Source: Vermamoeba vermiformis
Taxonomy: Eukaryota > Tubulinea > Echinamoebida
DNA length: 64,000 nucleotides
Direction of reading: 5' to 3'
NCBI GenBank assembly: GCA_045837725.1
Contig: JBEWZL010000257.1
Location: 124,001 to 188,000 of the forward strand
The notes beneath the pieces are model-generated. The model saw only the letters and a program-made list of their open reading frames with translations, did not search any database and had not been told where the DNA came from. A program made the position numbers and the translations under genes. Every line of letters begins with the position of its first letter. Position 1 is the first letter of the stretch. Of this stretch, positions 1 to 10,805 are shown piece by piece.

Positions 1-285
1 TAAATCGTTTTTTGTTCCCGCATAATCTAATTAATTTATTGTAAATAATTTATTCCAAATCTTGTAGTGTTGATTACTCCTACCTAATAAATTCCATCGT
101 AATCTTGTCGCTTTTAAATATTGCAAGTATTGAAGAAAAACTTCAGAATCCATGCGCCTTTAAAAGAACAATCTTCTTCTTGTTGTTATATGTGGTATGC
201 TACGCTCGTTTAACAAACTTGCACACACGAGTTGTTGTCATTTGTTTTATTAAATAAAATTGCAATAATAGATCTAAGTTTGATA

Positions 286-3200
286 TTAAAATACAGCTTC
301 CTGTTCTTCACCGAACTTCTTGCGCATCGAATACACTTCGCGCCACATTGACCGAATGAACGGGTATGGCAAGTATTGCTCGACTTCACTGCGCACCAAC
401 AACGGGCATCCCTTGATGAACTGTAACAAGTAGATTAGTGAACTGAAAACAGAATTGTATTGACACGTGTCAACATACCATGTCCAAGAAGACAACGACA
501 GACGGCAAGTCCTTAACAGTCTTGTCAGTCTTAGAGCGAGCCATACGCATCAAGATGACACTTGACATCTCGACAAAGGCGTTCAACAGCGCTACAATTT
601 CTTCTTCGCTGTTGTTCTCGCTGGTCAAACTCTTAAAGTGAATGATGAGCTCGTTGATGGCCTTAGCCAACACGTGCACGTTGTTGTCGTGTGCCTCGAT
701 TGAAGGCACGAACACAGCTTCACGCCAGTAAGTTGACACAAGGAACGACATGGCAAACATTGTCGGCAACAAGTCCCACACCTTCTTATCTGATTGTGCG
801 TCTGTGATACCCGCTGTTAGTTAGTGCCCATAGAGTCAACGGCAATACTTACCTTGGATGAGTGCGTCCTTGACCTCAGGATCTGCAAGGCCAGGGTTAA
901 TACCAGCCTCCACGGCAAGCAAATCAACAGGCTGAATAAGTCTAGTTAGATACCATTATTACTCTGAGCTTTCTCCTTACCGTGAACTCGGCATTCTTGA
1001 ACAAATTTTGAGGGTACGAAGAGAAGGCCGTTGTGATAGTCTTGTGAATTAAGGGCGTCGTGTTTTGAATGACGTCACCGCAAGCTTGCAGTAGTAAGTC
1101 ACGGAACAAGAGTAACTTGCCAATGGCAATAGAATGGGCGATGAATTCGTCAACGCCGTGAGGATCAGCAGGCTTGAGGGGCTTGACGAGTGCAACAACC
1201 TTGGGCTCTTGATGATACACCTTGTTGAACTCTTCCAGCACTTGTCTGTTGGTCTTGAGAGCCTCTTTAATGCCGACAATATGTTTGGTGATCAAGGCAA
1301 TGATTTCCCTATTAAATGCATTAGCTCCATGCAGGCTTTGTTGTTGACGTGCGTGACTTACTTGTCAATATTTTTCACACCATAAGGACCAATCAAGGCG
1401 CACAGTGTTTCTAACTCGACTATGTCGGCGTACTCTTCAGCACGGAACTAGAATTAAGTTAGTATAGTGTTATTTAAAATCTTTCGAGTGCTTACAGGCA
1501 AACCTCTTCGGCTCACAAATCCCTTTCTGTTGGGTGCGTAGCAGACACCAGGCAAATTGATCTTGTTTGTCAGGAACTCGAGGTACCACTGTGTCACAAG
1601 CTTGCTGCTATTGTTAGGAGCATCCTTGGCACCAGCACTGTCACGAATTAGTCTCGAAAAAGGTCTGATAAGTGCTGCAACTTACGGAGCATAAAGCTCT
1701 TCAAGCATGACCGTTGTGGTGATTTTTGTGATGTCAATATCAACTGTCCGAGAGTTAGTGCTGATCCGCGGTCGAAAAAAGAAAGCCGTACCGTAGTTCT
1801 CAATGCTGCGCAACAAAGAAGTGTAGACACTGATCTGTTTCAGCAAGACTGAAGGAGGTTGAATGATACTTTCAGGCTTGCTTGGGTTCTGTTGACGAGC
1901 GATTGGAATGGGCAAAAGTCGCTTCAAGAAGCCCTTCAACAAATTGGCAATCATCTCAGTCAAGTACTAAGAAAAAAGATCAGCAAGGGCGGATGACGTT
2001 GTTCGGATCTTTTACCTCTTTAGGCACGAACGCTGTGTCATAGACAACCAAGTTACTGAACTCATTGCACGCAGAGCAGAGCAAATTCAAGTTCTTTTGA
2101 TACAAGCGCAAGCTAGAAAAAGTGAGTTAGTTAGTAACAACAGATCAGTTTGCTAGAGGCGCTTACTTCTTGTATCGCTCTTTGTTCGCAAACAAACTCT
2201 CAGAACCAGGAATGGGTGGAGGATGGTGCTTTTCGGGTTTGTAGTCTTCCTTGGTCTCCAGCAATTTGTGGATGCCGTTTTGAGGTGCGTGCTTGAAAAA
2301 TGTTAACGTGCTGTCTTTCCTCACGTAATATCAAGTACTTACTAAGTTATCGAAGACAATATATTCGTTGGCGATTTGGTCAAAGACGGCACTGGCGCGT
2401 TCAACGATCTTGCCAAAAAATGATTCAGCCATGGCAACAACTTCTTCACCAATACGAGGAGTCTAATACATAAAAAGTAAATAATAATGCTCCATAGAGA
2501 AAGGAAAAGCCGAGTCGAAGGGGCTGCTAAAAAGCAAAAAAGTAGTCGACGTCGATGGGATTCGAACCCATGCGGGACAAGCCCAATGGCTTAGCAGGCC
2601 ACCACCTTAAAACCACTCGGTCACGACGTCTTGATTGCTCCCTCGTTTTCGAAAGAAATGGTCCTGACCAGACCGACCGCCTGATTCTTACCTCCGCTGG
2701 CTCCCAAGCTGTGCCGTTCTCGGGGAACTGCGATAACAAAACCATCATAGTCATGGCGTATGCTGGGAACGCTTGAAGAGCAACTTCGAAGAGCTAGCCA
2801 CGTAATTAGTCACTAGCCGTTAGTAAAAAGTGCGCGTAACTTACCCCAATAAAATCGTTCTTGAAGTAGTAAAGCTCGCGTAATGAGCAAGCCTTGCTGA
2901 TCACTTGTTCCGTGCTATCGATATATTCAGTGTGCTGCATAATGAAATTGATCTTTTCAATGAGTTTGATGCTCTTCATGGCGAGAGGTGAAAGTCCAAC
3001 TTCGACTTGGCACCAAAGAAGTCGCAGCGCTTCAAAATCTCTGCCACTGTCGGTTTCGGGGTTGATCTTTGAGAGGAACGAAACCAGCTCGGACACAAAG
3101 CCAACCAGTTCAGGACCGTGCTGTTGGAAGTTGGCTTCCTGTTGGAATTCACGCAGACGACTCAAGTCAGTGCGATTCAAGAATTCCAAATAGTATCTCT

Positions 3201-5176
3201 TGATGACTACACGGCAATGTTAGCGATGTTGCATGGAGAGTAAATGACTTACTGTCAATGTTGTCGCGGAGCAACAATTGGAATTTGACGACGTAGTGAA
3301 TAAGCTCAACAATGCGCGGGTCTTGGAAATCTTCAGGCTTGCCTCGCTTGCCAGGGATCTTGTCCTTATGCCGCACGAACCACATAATTTCTTCCTTAGC
3401 GCCAGACAAAGCAGCAACCAAGATCTGTCCCAGGTCAATTTCCGTTGTTTTACGGGATTTAAAAGGTTGGCTTACCTGGAACTTTGGGCCTATCAGACCA
3501 GGGGTATCACTGAGCAAATTGTAAAGGTTTTCAATTTCTTGACGGTAGAAGATACGTCGTTCTCTGTGATGCATTGCTGCCTCTGCAAAACCAGCAGTAG
3601 TTCCTTCTCTGTAAATAGGGATATTAGTACAACGTTAACTCGTCGACCATTTGACCACGTACTTGAAGAGAGGCTTCAATTTGCCTAACTTGACAGTCTT
3701 GCTCTTGTAGTTATCGAACATGTACTCGTAGTTCATGTACAAAAATGCTGATTCGTCGCGAACAAGAGGAGTGTTGGGACCTTCAGACAACACGAACTTG
3801 ACGAGGTTCATTGCGCCTTGGTACTCCAAATCCTCGGGAGAAACAAGCATTCCGAAAACGAACCACAAATACATCTTGCGGGCCAAAGCCATGTCTGACA
3901 AGGTCTGCATGAAAATTAGTACGGCACATTCAATCGCACTCGTTGTTGTTATCTGATTACCTTCAAACTGATGGGTGCCGTCAATTTTTGAGGCTTGGCA
4001 ATAATGCTCAAAATGGCCTCGTTTCTCAAGCCAGTCGTGTTGCGAACTTTCGTGTAGCTTGGCAAGAGTGGCACTAAGGCCTGCACGATCTTGCTGCTCA
4101 TTGGACGGAACTCTTCTTGAATTTTTCGGATTGGCTTATCGTAGGCACCGAGGAACTTGAGTATTCTAAAACAATAATATTATTATCAGCATCATGTCGT
4201 TTCTAACTCGATCGTTATTGCGTACTTGTCCAAGTTGACCTCGCGTTGATTGTACGCTAATTTGTAGCAGAGTTGGTGCAACATAATCAAGGTCTTCTTC
4301 TCTTCCATTTTTTGGACTAACAGAATGAGTTGAATGTACACCACGATCAAATCGAAAAATTCTTCGGTCACGTGTGCATTCAATTCAAGCTAAAAATAGA
4401 AAAACATGTTAGGTACCAAAGCAGTAGGTTAACGTCAACAGTAATTGCGTCGTAGGTCATCGTGTCACCGGGCGAAAAATTGTGTCACGTATTTATAAAT
4501 TATTATTTGGTCATTATTGAATTATTTTGGATCCGTTAGATAGTTGGGTATTGTAATAAAATTCTTACCATAAAGAAGTTGACTTTCGCGTTAGTGTCCA
4601 ATAATACTGTCAATGCTGTGGCTTGAAAGTCTGCGACATCAACGAGAGCAGTATAATAAGGTGTAAATAAATTAATGACTTCTTGGGCTTTGTCTTTGTA
4701 AATTTCAGCTCCAGTCTGTAGATGCGCGTTGTTAGTTTGTTATTAAGATAATTAAACAGTATTTTATATGAAAAATAATAAATGACAATTAAAAGAGCAA
4801 CAGAAAGATATTGATATTTTTAACTTGCTGACCGTTTAGCAGATTTGATGAAATTTGGCGTCTATAAGTGTAAATATGTAACAAAAAAATAATTTATAGT
4901 TATAAAAAGCGAGTTTAATCGGTAAATGAGTTTTTCTATAAGAATCCGACAATTTAAAATTGTAATAATTTCTAAGCTTTAATTTACCTTCTCCAATAGC
5001 GGTAGTTCGGGATATTTGGGCACAATTAATTTGTTTACACGCACGAAAGCAGGATCAGCAAGAAATGGAGCTCTTTTGGGGTTATTGATCAGCTGCTTCA
5101 GATTGTGCAGTTCGATCAGCAGGCCTTGTCCTAATTGGTTCAGGACATGCAGCCTGGTAATTATTTGAGAAGCCAT
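286..5176 (-). CDS. NCKAP1: NAP1/HEM-family protein (SCAR/WAVE complex subunit)
   Basis: Many-exon gene encoding the Nap1/Hem/Kette subunit of the SCAR/WAVE regulatory complex, which holds the Arp2/3 activator SCAR inactive until Rac binds and so controls actin at the leading edge. The N-terminus (from the ATG at 5176) resembles the human NCKAP1 start, with LHVLNQLGQGLLIELHNLK and a following K-x-P-x-P-E-L stretch. A middle exon (~3574-3460) has the diagnostic MHHRERRIFYRQ and DTPGLIGPKF motifs (human MHRERRKF and DQPGLLGPK). The exon near 500-780 has IEAHDNNVHVLAKAIN, matching the human IEGHCNNIHCLAKAIN block. About 20 short introns are visible as CT...AC on the plus strand. Stop TAA at 286-288. 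The intron at 2463-2691 carries a tRNA gene. CYFIP/PIR121 was considered but fits less well. Exact exon borders were not all fixed. Confidence 0.92.
2547..2630 (-). tRNA. tRNA-Ser (anticodon GCU)
   Basis: A complete cloverleaf reads on the minus strand. The 7-bp acceptor stem GACGTCG/CGACGTC is perfect. A box A-like TGACCGAGTGG, an anticodon stem with loop CTGCTAA (anticodon GCT, reading AGC/AGT serine codons), a long variable arm typical of class II tRNAs, and a T-arm ATGGG-TTCGAAT-CCCAT containing the box B core all follow in order. No tRNA intron is seen. A run of six T (2541-2536 on the minus strand) after the gene is a good RNA polymerase III terminator. The gene lies wholly inside a 229-bp NAP1 intron on the same strand. 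Confidence 0.96.
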
Positions 5177-5362
5177 TGATATATACTAGTGGACTATATT
5201 CAATCTAAGCCTTCTCTTGCCAGGTCGAAAAAAATAACGAATAACAAAATGGACTCGCAACTAATTATTTTGTTCCTCGCTGCCACTAGAATAGCACATA
5301 TATTCTAAGAGATAACTGCGTATAGACAAATAGCTATTGGTGGCTGATTACTTAATTTCAAA

Positions 5363-6879
5363 ATGAGCGAAGAGCCAGTTAAAAGATCTACACGCGGCAA
5401 GCGGTGAGTATTTTTACTGCCTAAGTATCGATTATTATAATGCATATTAATTTTGAAAATCAAGTATTGATGTTACAAAACTCGCTGAACTCGAAGCTGA
5501 ACAAGATGAGTTCTGGGGAAAAGGCGGGCAAGGAGGAGATTTATTCGCGGTGAGTATATTAATAAATAACTGAATAACAACGAGGCTTTGCTACTAATTT
5601 GCCAGCTTAAAGCAAGATCTTGAAAATTTGATTATTTTGTTATTAAAAATCGAGCTAAAATTGCTATTTAATGTACATTACTGATAAAATGCCATGATAA
5701 CGTATTTTTGTCGCCATTAAATCCGAAATAATATTGGATCCATTGTAGGAAGAATCAGACGACGAGTCCTTTGACACGAGCGAAGAAGAGAGTGAGAACA
5801 AAGAAGACAGCGAGGACAGTGACATTGACAACCCCGAGAACGAGAAGGCTGAGGCTGTAGAGGTCAATGAGAACGAGGACAAGGACGATGCGCCTAAGGT
5901 ACTCAGAACAGCACTAACATGCATGCATAATACTATAGTCTCACCATAATTATGCTTGTAGAAAAAAAGAATGTGTACGTCGATCCAGCGCGCATGAAAA
6001 ACAAACCAGCAAAACCAAAGCCAAGCACGAGCACCACCAGTGAGGCCCCGACTAGCGAGGCCGGTACCGCTGAAGAGACAGAAGCACCACGACGAGGACG
6101 CAAAAGAAAGTTGTTAGATGGCGAGTCTGAACAGCAAGAGGGCAGTGAAGCGAATGACGGTGATGAGCCTGCGAAGAAAAAACAAAAGAAAGATGATGAC
6201 GCGCGTCAATTGAGAAAATCTACCGTGCAGAAGAGTGAGGAGGGAAAAATCATCAGACAAATCGAAAAAGACGAAGCTGATCAGCGACGAGTATGTTATT
6301 TCCTTATTTGGACATAGAACATTATCCTGTCTCGAGTTTCATTCATACTCACGCCTTCCTATTAGAAAAAACGAAAACAGAACAAAAAAGTCGTGAAACA
6401 GTTCTCGCAAGCAGAGTTGTTAGCCGAGGCGCGTGAGACTGAAAAGATCAATCAAGAGTCACTTGCAGAGATGATGAAGCTCGAAGAAGAGCGCAAAAAG
6501 ATTGTTGCCCCGAAGGCCAAATATCCTTTCAATTGTTTATGACTTGCTAATACTATTATATATCGTGCTCTATTGTCCTTAACCCTTCGTCTTACAATTC
6601 TAGGTCCACGCATCATCACACTGTCACGTGCCAAAAGTCACACTGTCACATTCACTGACGTCGATGATTTGCCCGCATTTTTACGTGCCAAGGCACCGCC
6701 ATGTAAGCACGCTCATATTATTATGTTGGTAGTTACTCGCCCCTAATCGCAATGCAGATCCAAATCAAGCAATGTGCGTCATCACCGGTCTTCCGGCCAA
6801 GTACTTCGACCCAGTCACACAAATGCCCTATGCCACTTCCGAGGCATTTAAACAGTTGCGAGCCAAATATGTCAAATAA
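5363..6879 (+). CDS. VPS72: VPS72/YL1-family SWR1 complex subunit
   Basis: Histone-chaperone subunit of SWR1/SRCAP-type remodelers, which recognises H2A.Z-H2B. The ATG at 5363 gives MSEEPVKRSTRGKR, then an intron and TKLAELEAEQDEFWGKGG, the YL1 N-terminal signature of an aromatic-rich motif followed by a long acidic stretch (5755-5900) that would contact H2A.Z. The middle is basic and Lys-rich (6090-6290, K-K-K-x-K-K runs). The C-terminus carries the YL1_C domain: CVITGLPAKYFDPVTQMPYA and then EAFKQLRAKYVK, ending at TAA 6877-6879. Five or six short introns interrupt it. The gene is divergent from NAP1 across a 186-bp gap. Length and domain order match the family. Confidence 0.93.
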
Positions 6880-7213
6880 CTTGGCTTCATGCGTGAACGA
6901 TAATTTTTGTAAATAAAGATGGCTAGGCCGATTTTGAGCCCGAACTGAAGTACACAGCAGCTGAAATTTCCTCCACAAACTGTTCTAATAGCATATTGTT
7001 AATATCGTTATTAAGCTCGTAGAAGATGGAAAAGAGCACTTGCGAAGAAGTACGGATCGGATTTTCTTGGTTTAGTGTCAGCCGTTTATCAGGCTAAAGA
7101 GTTTAGAAACAAAACAACATAACTTTATAAACATTAAATACAAAACATCTACAATTTACATTTAACCAGTCTGTACTTGACTTTTAGTCCAAGCACATTT
7201 CGTCATCGCCACT
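6880..7213. other. Intergenic stretch between VPS72 and the kinase-like gene
   Basis: The 3' ends of two convergent genes meet here. An AATAAA-type signal at about 6911-6917 could serve VPS72. The rest is dominated by repeat copy 1 (6906-7073). No further gene was recognised. Confidence 0.6.
6906..7073. repeat. Dispersed ~170-bp repeat, copy 1
   Basis: This 168-bp block recurs at 9257-9431 with about 8 substitutions plus a 6-7 bp insertion in the other copy, roughly 95% identity. Read on the minus strand, both copies are open in one frame and end in TAG at the same place (...YFSSGSKS-A/D-stop). Upstream of this copy the frame extends through PDKRLTLNQ to a good TTTAG acceptor-like site near 7098. 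Six of the eight substitutions change the amino acid, so the reading frame does not look selected. The two copies flank the kinase-like gene. It may be a remnant of a lost gene's last exon copied by a local duplication. Its origin is unknown. Confidence 0.75.
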
Positions 7214-8782
7214 TTAAAGCGATTCGACCGCTTCGTTGAATACCGGAGCTCTCAACGCCTGCTCTGCTGATAATCTCACTGAATAAAATTGTTAATTGCT
7301 GAGTTATTCTTGAGAGTCATTGCATTTACCGTTTGCGGTTGTTAATAATTGACTGATGAGATCGAGCATTGAACCGTTGCACAATGGAGTAAGTTCTTTG
7401 GCTTCAATTCTGCTGACTACCTGTTTGTAGTCGTCATCGTGTCTTGGTTTGAATTTCTACACCTATTATCGTGTTATTAAGGACAAATATTATTGATTGG
7501 TCACTTACAATTGAGGCCAATATCATTCCGACAGAGAACATATCATCAGCGGTAGTGACTTTGTCCGTATCCAGTACCTCAGGTGATGCATAACCGTGGG
7601 TGAATCCAAAGCATTGGACTCTACAAATTATGTTATTGTAACGCAATCAATTCAGGGCAATACTTACGAAAGATGAGTGTATTTAACAATTGACGAGTAA
7701 CTGAAATCAAAAAGTTTGACGTGTCGTTTGTCCTTGAAGTACCGCAGATTACTAGGCTTCAAATCACTGTGGATCACTCGTCTTTTATGCAACGCATTCA
7801 CTGCCTAAATAACAACATTAATTATCATTAATTATGTTAAAAATACGCACCGTGCCTAGTGGATCCACTGCAAATAACTTAACGTCTTGCTTCGATTCTA
7901 GTGCGAGCGGTTCATCGCCAAGATCTTCCGTGACCAGTACATATTCATCGTCTTTGCAATGAGTTTTCAGCATTCGAGGCATGTACCTGTATTCTTGTTG
8001 TACCAAGTGCTCGTACACTCGAGTTTCTCTGCACAGGTCATCAAATTTATCAAACCCTTTGAGGACCGCTGGTGCTCCGTTCGCCAGCAGGTAACCGCGA
8101 TACACAAAGGTATCTCCGGCTTTCTGATAACAAGAGTTAGCCCTCACAAACACTGGCACTCTCAATTACTTACGCCAAGATTGGTGTTGTCACACGGCAT
8201 GAATCCATTGTTGCTTAAAAAGGCAACTAATTTGCCGGTAGGCCTGTTCGCGTCGGGTTTATCGCCACTCGATCCGTCTGATTCCGATGACGACTTTCTT
8301 GAAGATGAGTCATCGTCATCTGTAGCAGCGTCGCTAGGAACATTCTCAACTTGTGTTAGTTCAATTTTGTTGCCAATTTGCATACTTACGTTTAAATCGT
8401 TTAGCAAGATAGGTACAGTGGGATGTCTTAGAAGTCGGACTGCCTCTACTTGCATTGTTGCTTCCTCGATACCCTCTTCCGTGAGATGACGATCATAAAC
8501 ACGAGGAGTTATTGACTCATCGCCAGGGGGTGTAGGAGTTGGTACATGTTCGATAAGGAGAATAATGGCGTCTCCATTGTTCAAATTAACTTTCTGATTT
8601 ATACCGTAGATTTTATGGTCTACCATTATGGCAACGACGCCTGAAAGCTTTTGGTTTGCTCCATCTACGCCGAAATGTTTATGAACGGCTGCTGTAACAA
8701 CCGATTTAGCCGGTTGGTTGCCAAGTTTAGTAACAACATTAATAATACTACCACGGAAATGACAGGTCACATTAATACTCAT
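7214..8782 (-). CDS. Divergent protein kinase with novel N-terminal region
   Basis: Single-domain kinase with a ~130-residue N-terminal region I do not recognise (MSINVTCHFRGSIINVV..., partly ubiquitin-like in feel) and a Ser/Asp-rich linker (exon around 8346-8170). The kinase fold follows. A β3 lysine lies in AVLKGFDKF. The catalytic loop is VIHSDLKPSN, with Asp and Asn intact. The magnesium loop reads DFS instead of DFG. The segment PEVLDTDKVTTADDMFSVGMIL replaces APE-DxWSxG (only part quoted as motif). The C-lobe ends with LSAEQALRAPVF and TAA at 7214-7216. A classic glycine-rich loop was not obvious. Start is the ATG at 8782; an upstream in-frame ATG at 8857 is possible. The substrate cannot be told. 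Confidence 0.75.
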
Positions 8783-9509
8783 TTGTGGTATTGAATTCAA
8801 AAAAATAAAGGCGCCTTTAAAATGGCGCGCAAAAAAAAAGACAAACTTTGCGGGCAAATAATTGAGGCGAATTTGACAAAATAAAGCTTCGGTAGAAGGA
8901 ATAAATATCTATCTTCACAGAGGTTGGAAACCCCAGATCAAGCCAATGCTAGTCTGTGGATGTCACAATATTTACAACATAAGCTTAGCAGATCTTATTT
9001 GTAACGTCTACTAGCGGTTGTCTTGCTTTGCTAACTTTCCCACCGTCCTCTTTTGTAGATCTCGCATTAAAATACTCGTCTTGTAGTAATTCTGCTGCAC
9101 GAAACGTTATTCGAGATGCGAGGTACAATTTTTTGTTTGAGCCGGAAATTACAAGCATGCTTTTATATCACCAACGTACATTACTATGACAGCTTACAGC
9201 GCCTACTACGACTTTTGTTGTTTCGGGTAATACAGTTTTTCGTTGAAAAAATATCCTTTGTAAATAAAGATCTTTCCTGGCTAGTCCGATTTTGAGCCCG
9301 AACTGAAGTACACAGCAGCTGAAATTTCCTGCACAAACTGTTCTAATAGCATATTGTTAATATCCTTATTAAGCTGGTAGAAGATGGAAAAGAACACCTG
9401 CGAAAAAGTACGGATCGGTTTTTCTTGGTTTCTTGCCACGAAATTAATTTACTAATTGTAAATACAGAATCACTCTATAGTTTATAATTCGGAAGAGGCA
9501 CCAGAATTC
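8783..9509. other. Intergenic stretch between kinase-like gene and kelch gene
   Basis: This is a divergent promoter region. Just upstream of the kinase start is an A-rich block broken by GGCGCC and GGCGCGC (8811-8833), a GC-rich island in AT-rich surroundings. Repeat copy 2 sits at 9257-9431. Between about 8860 and 9250 no gene, RNA or repeat was recognised. Confidence 0.6.
9257..9431. repeat. Dispersed ~170-bp repeat, copy 2
   Basis: Second copy of the block at 6906-7073, in the same orientation and about 2.35 kb away. It starts with the same TTTGTAAATAAAGAT and ends with CTTGGTTT. The minus-strand frame is again open to TAG (NQEKPIRTFSQVFF... to ...GSKSD), but an in-frame stop occurs shortly upstream, so it is unlikely to be a functional exon. 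It lies about 80 bp upstream of the kelch gene start. Confidence 0.75.
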
Positions 9510-10704
9510 ATGAGCGGTAAGTTTTAATTTTTAAAATAAAAAGTATAAAATAATCGACTTTAATTATTAATACAGGACACAGTGCCAACATTATGGAACA
9601 AAATTTATATGTATTTGGTGGATACGATGGCGATACTAGATTCAACTCTCTTTGGCAGGTCCAAAACATCACTTCTATTCGTAAGTGCGCGACACTCTCA
9701 ATTGCCTATTAACGCAGCTAACAGGTACTAATGGCGACGACTTGAAGTGGGAGCGAGGTAAGAACTAAGCTCTAACTGACAAGCAAACTGATGTAATATA
9801 TGCGTAGTTCCTTTGCAGTCTCAACGACCAATCACAGGCCGTGCAGGTCACGTGTGTCAGTCGCTGTTGTTTCCCAACACGAACACACCACAGCTGTTCA
9901 TACACGGTGGTTATGACTCAGATAGAAATGTACTCTCAGACTGCTTCAGAATCGACACTTGTACGTACCTTTAACAAATCAATCGGTCCCTTATTAACGC
10001 TTATTAGTATTGCGTGAATGTCACGTGGTGACACCTAAAGTCAACGATGCAAAGCTAGTGCTGGACAGACGGTGGCACACATCGTGGGCGTACGACAATA
10101 AAATGTTCATTCACGGTAAGATGAAGACACTGAATAGTGCAATAATTGACGTTTGACAGGTGGTTGGAATGACGCTGGACCACTTGATTCTGTTGGATAT
10201 TACGATGTCAAAGACAATTCTTGGAACTCGTTGGTGACTGAAGGAAACAAACCATCACCGCGACGATGGCACGCGACCACTCTTGTGCCAAATACTTCAA
10301 GAGTAATCATGAGTGGTGGCTATGATGGAAGTCCGTTGGGCGATCTATGGGAATTAGATTTAGAGCGAGGCCGATGGATGCAATGCAAAATCAAAGCAGA
10401 CCTGGCTAAAGGTTTACAGCCTCGGTGCAGGCATAGTTTGGTCATATTTCCGCACAGACCTAAAGAAGTGTATTTTATCGGTGGATTCAGTGGTCAAGCA
10501 GCTTCGAATCCAAGTTCAAAACCAGTCTTATTAACTTTAGATAATATGACGTTTAGAGAGGCATCAATTGAAAACTTTTTTGACTTGGTTAGAGCAGGTC
10601 AGTCAGCGACCTTGTTGCCAGACAATTCTTTTGTATTGTTCGGCGGCATTGACGCGCAAGGAAAGACTACGAATGACTTGCTGTCGGTGTACACAAATGA
10701 CTAG
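9510..10704 (+). CDS. Kelch-repeat protein
   Basis: β-propeller protein built from kelch repeats and probably a protein-protein interaction module. The ATG at 9510 (MSG, donor immediately after) joins HSANIMEQNLYVFGGYDGD, the first repeat. Further repeats follow: LFIHGGYDSDRNVLSDC, MFIHGGWNDAGPLDSV, VIMSGGYDGSPLGDLWELD, VYFIGGFSG and VLFGGIDAQGKTTNDLL. These have the double-glycine and spaced Tyr/Trp pattern of the family. No BTB, F-box or other partner domain is visible, so the protein is essentially all propeller (about 330 residues). Five short introns lie in the first half; the last 550 bp are one exon. Stop TAG at 10702-10704. The biological role cannot be assigned. Confidence 0.85.
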
Positions 10705-10805
10705 AAATAAACTGAACAAATTATACTAACCACATTTATATCACAAAAATATTACAAGAGTTTTTACAAGAATTGGGCGCGTTGTTGAGCATCGCGCTTT
10801 TGGAC

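Noticed and set aside
2527-2776. Open frames on both strands over the tRNA
   Set aside because: They arise from the tRNA gene and flanking intron; no coding features.
286-5176. Initial impression of CYFIP/Sra-1 (PIR121) for the first gene
   Set aside because: Motif-by-motif comparison (MHHRERR, DTPGLIGPK, HVLAKAIN) fits Nap1/Hem, not CYFIP. Both are WAVE-complex subunits, hence the confusion.
9906-10660. Rab9/LZTR-like or F-box-kelch assignment for the kelch gene
   Set aside because: Only propeller repeats are visible; no extra domain supports a named family.
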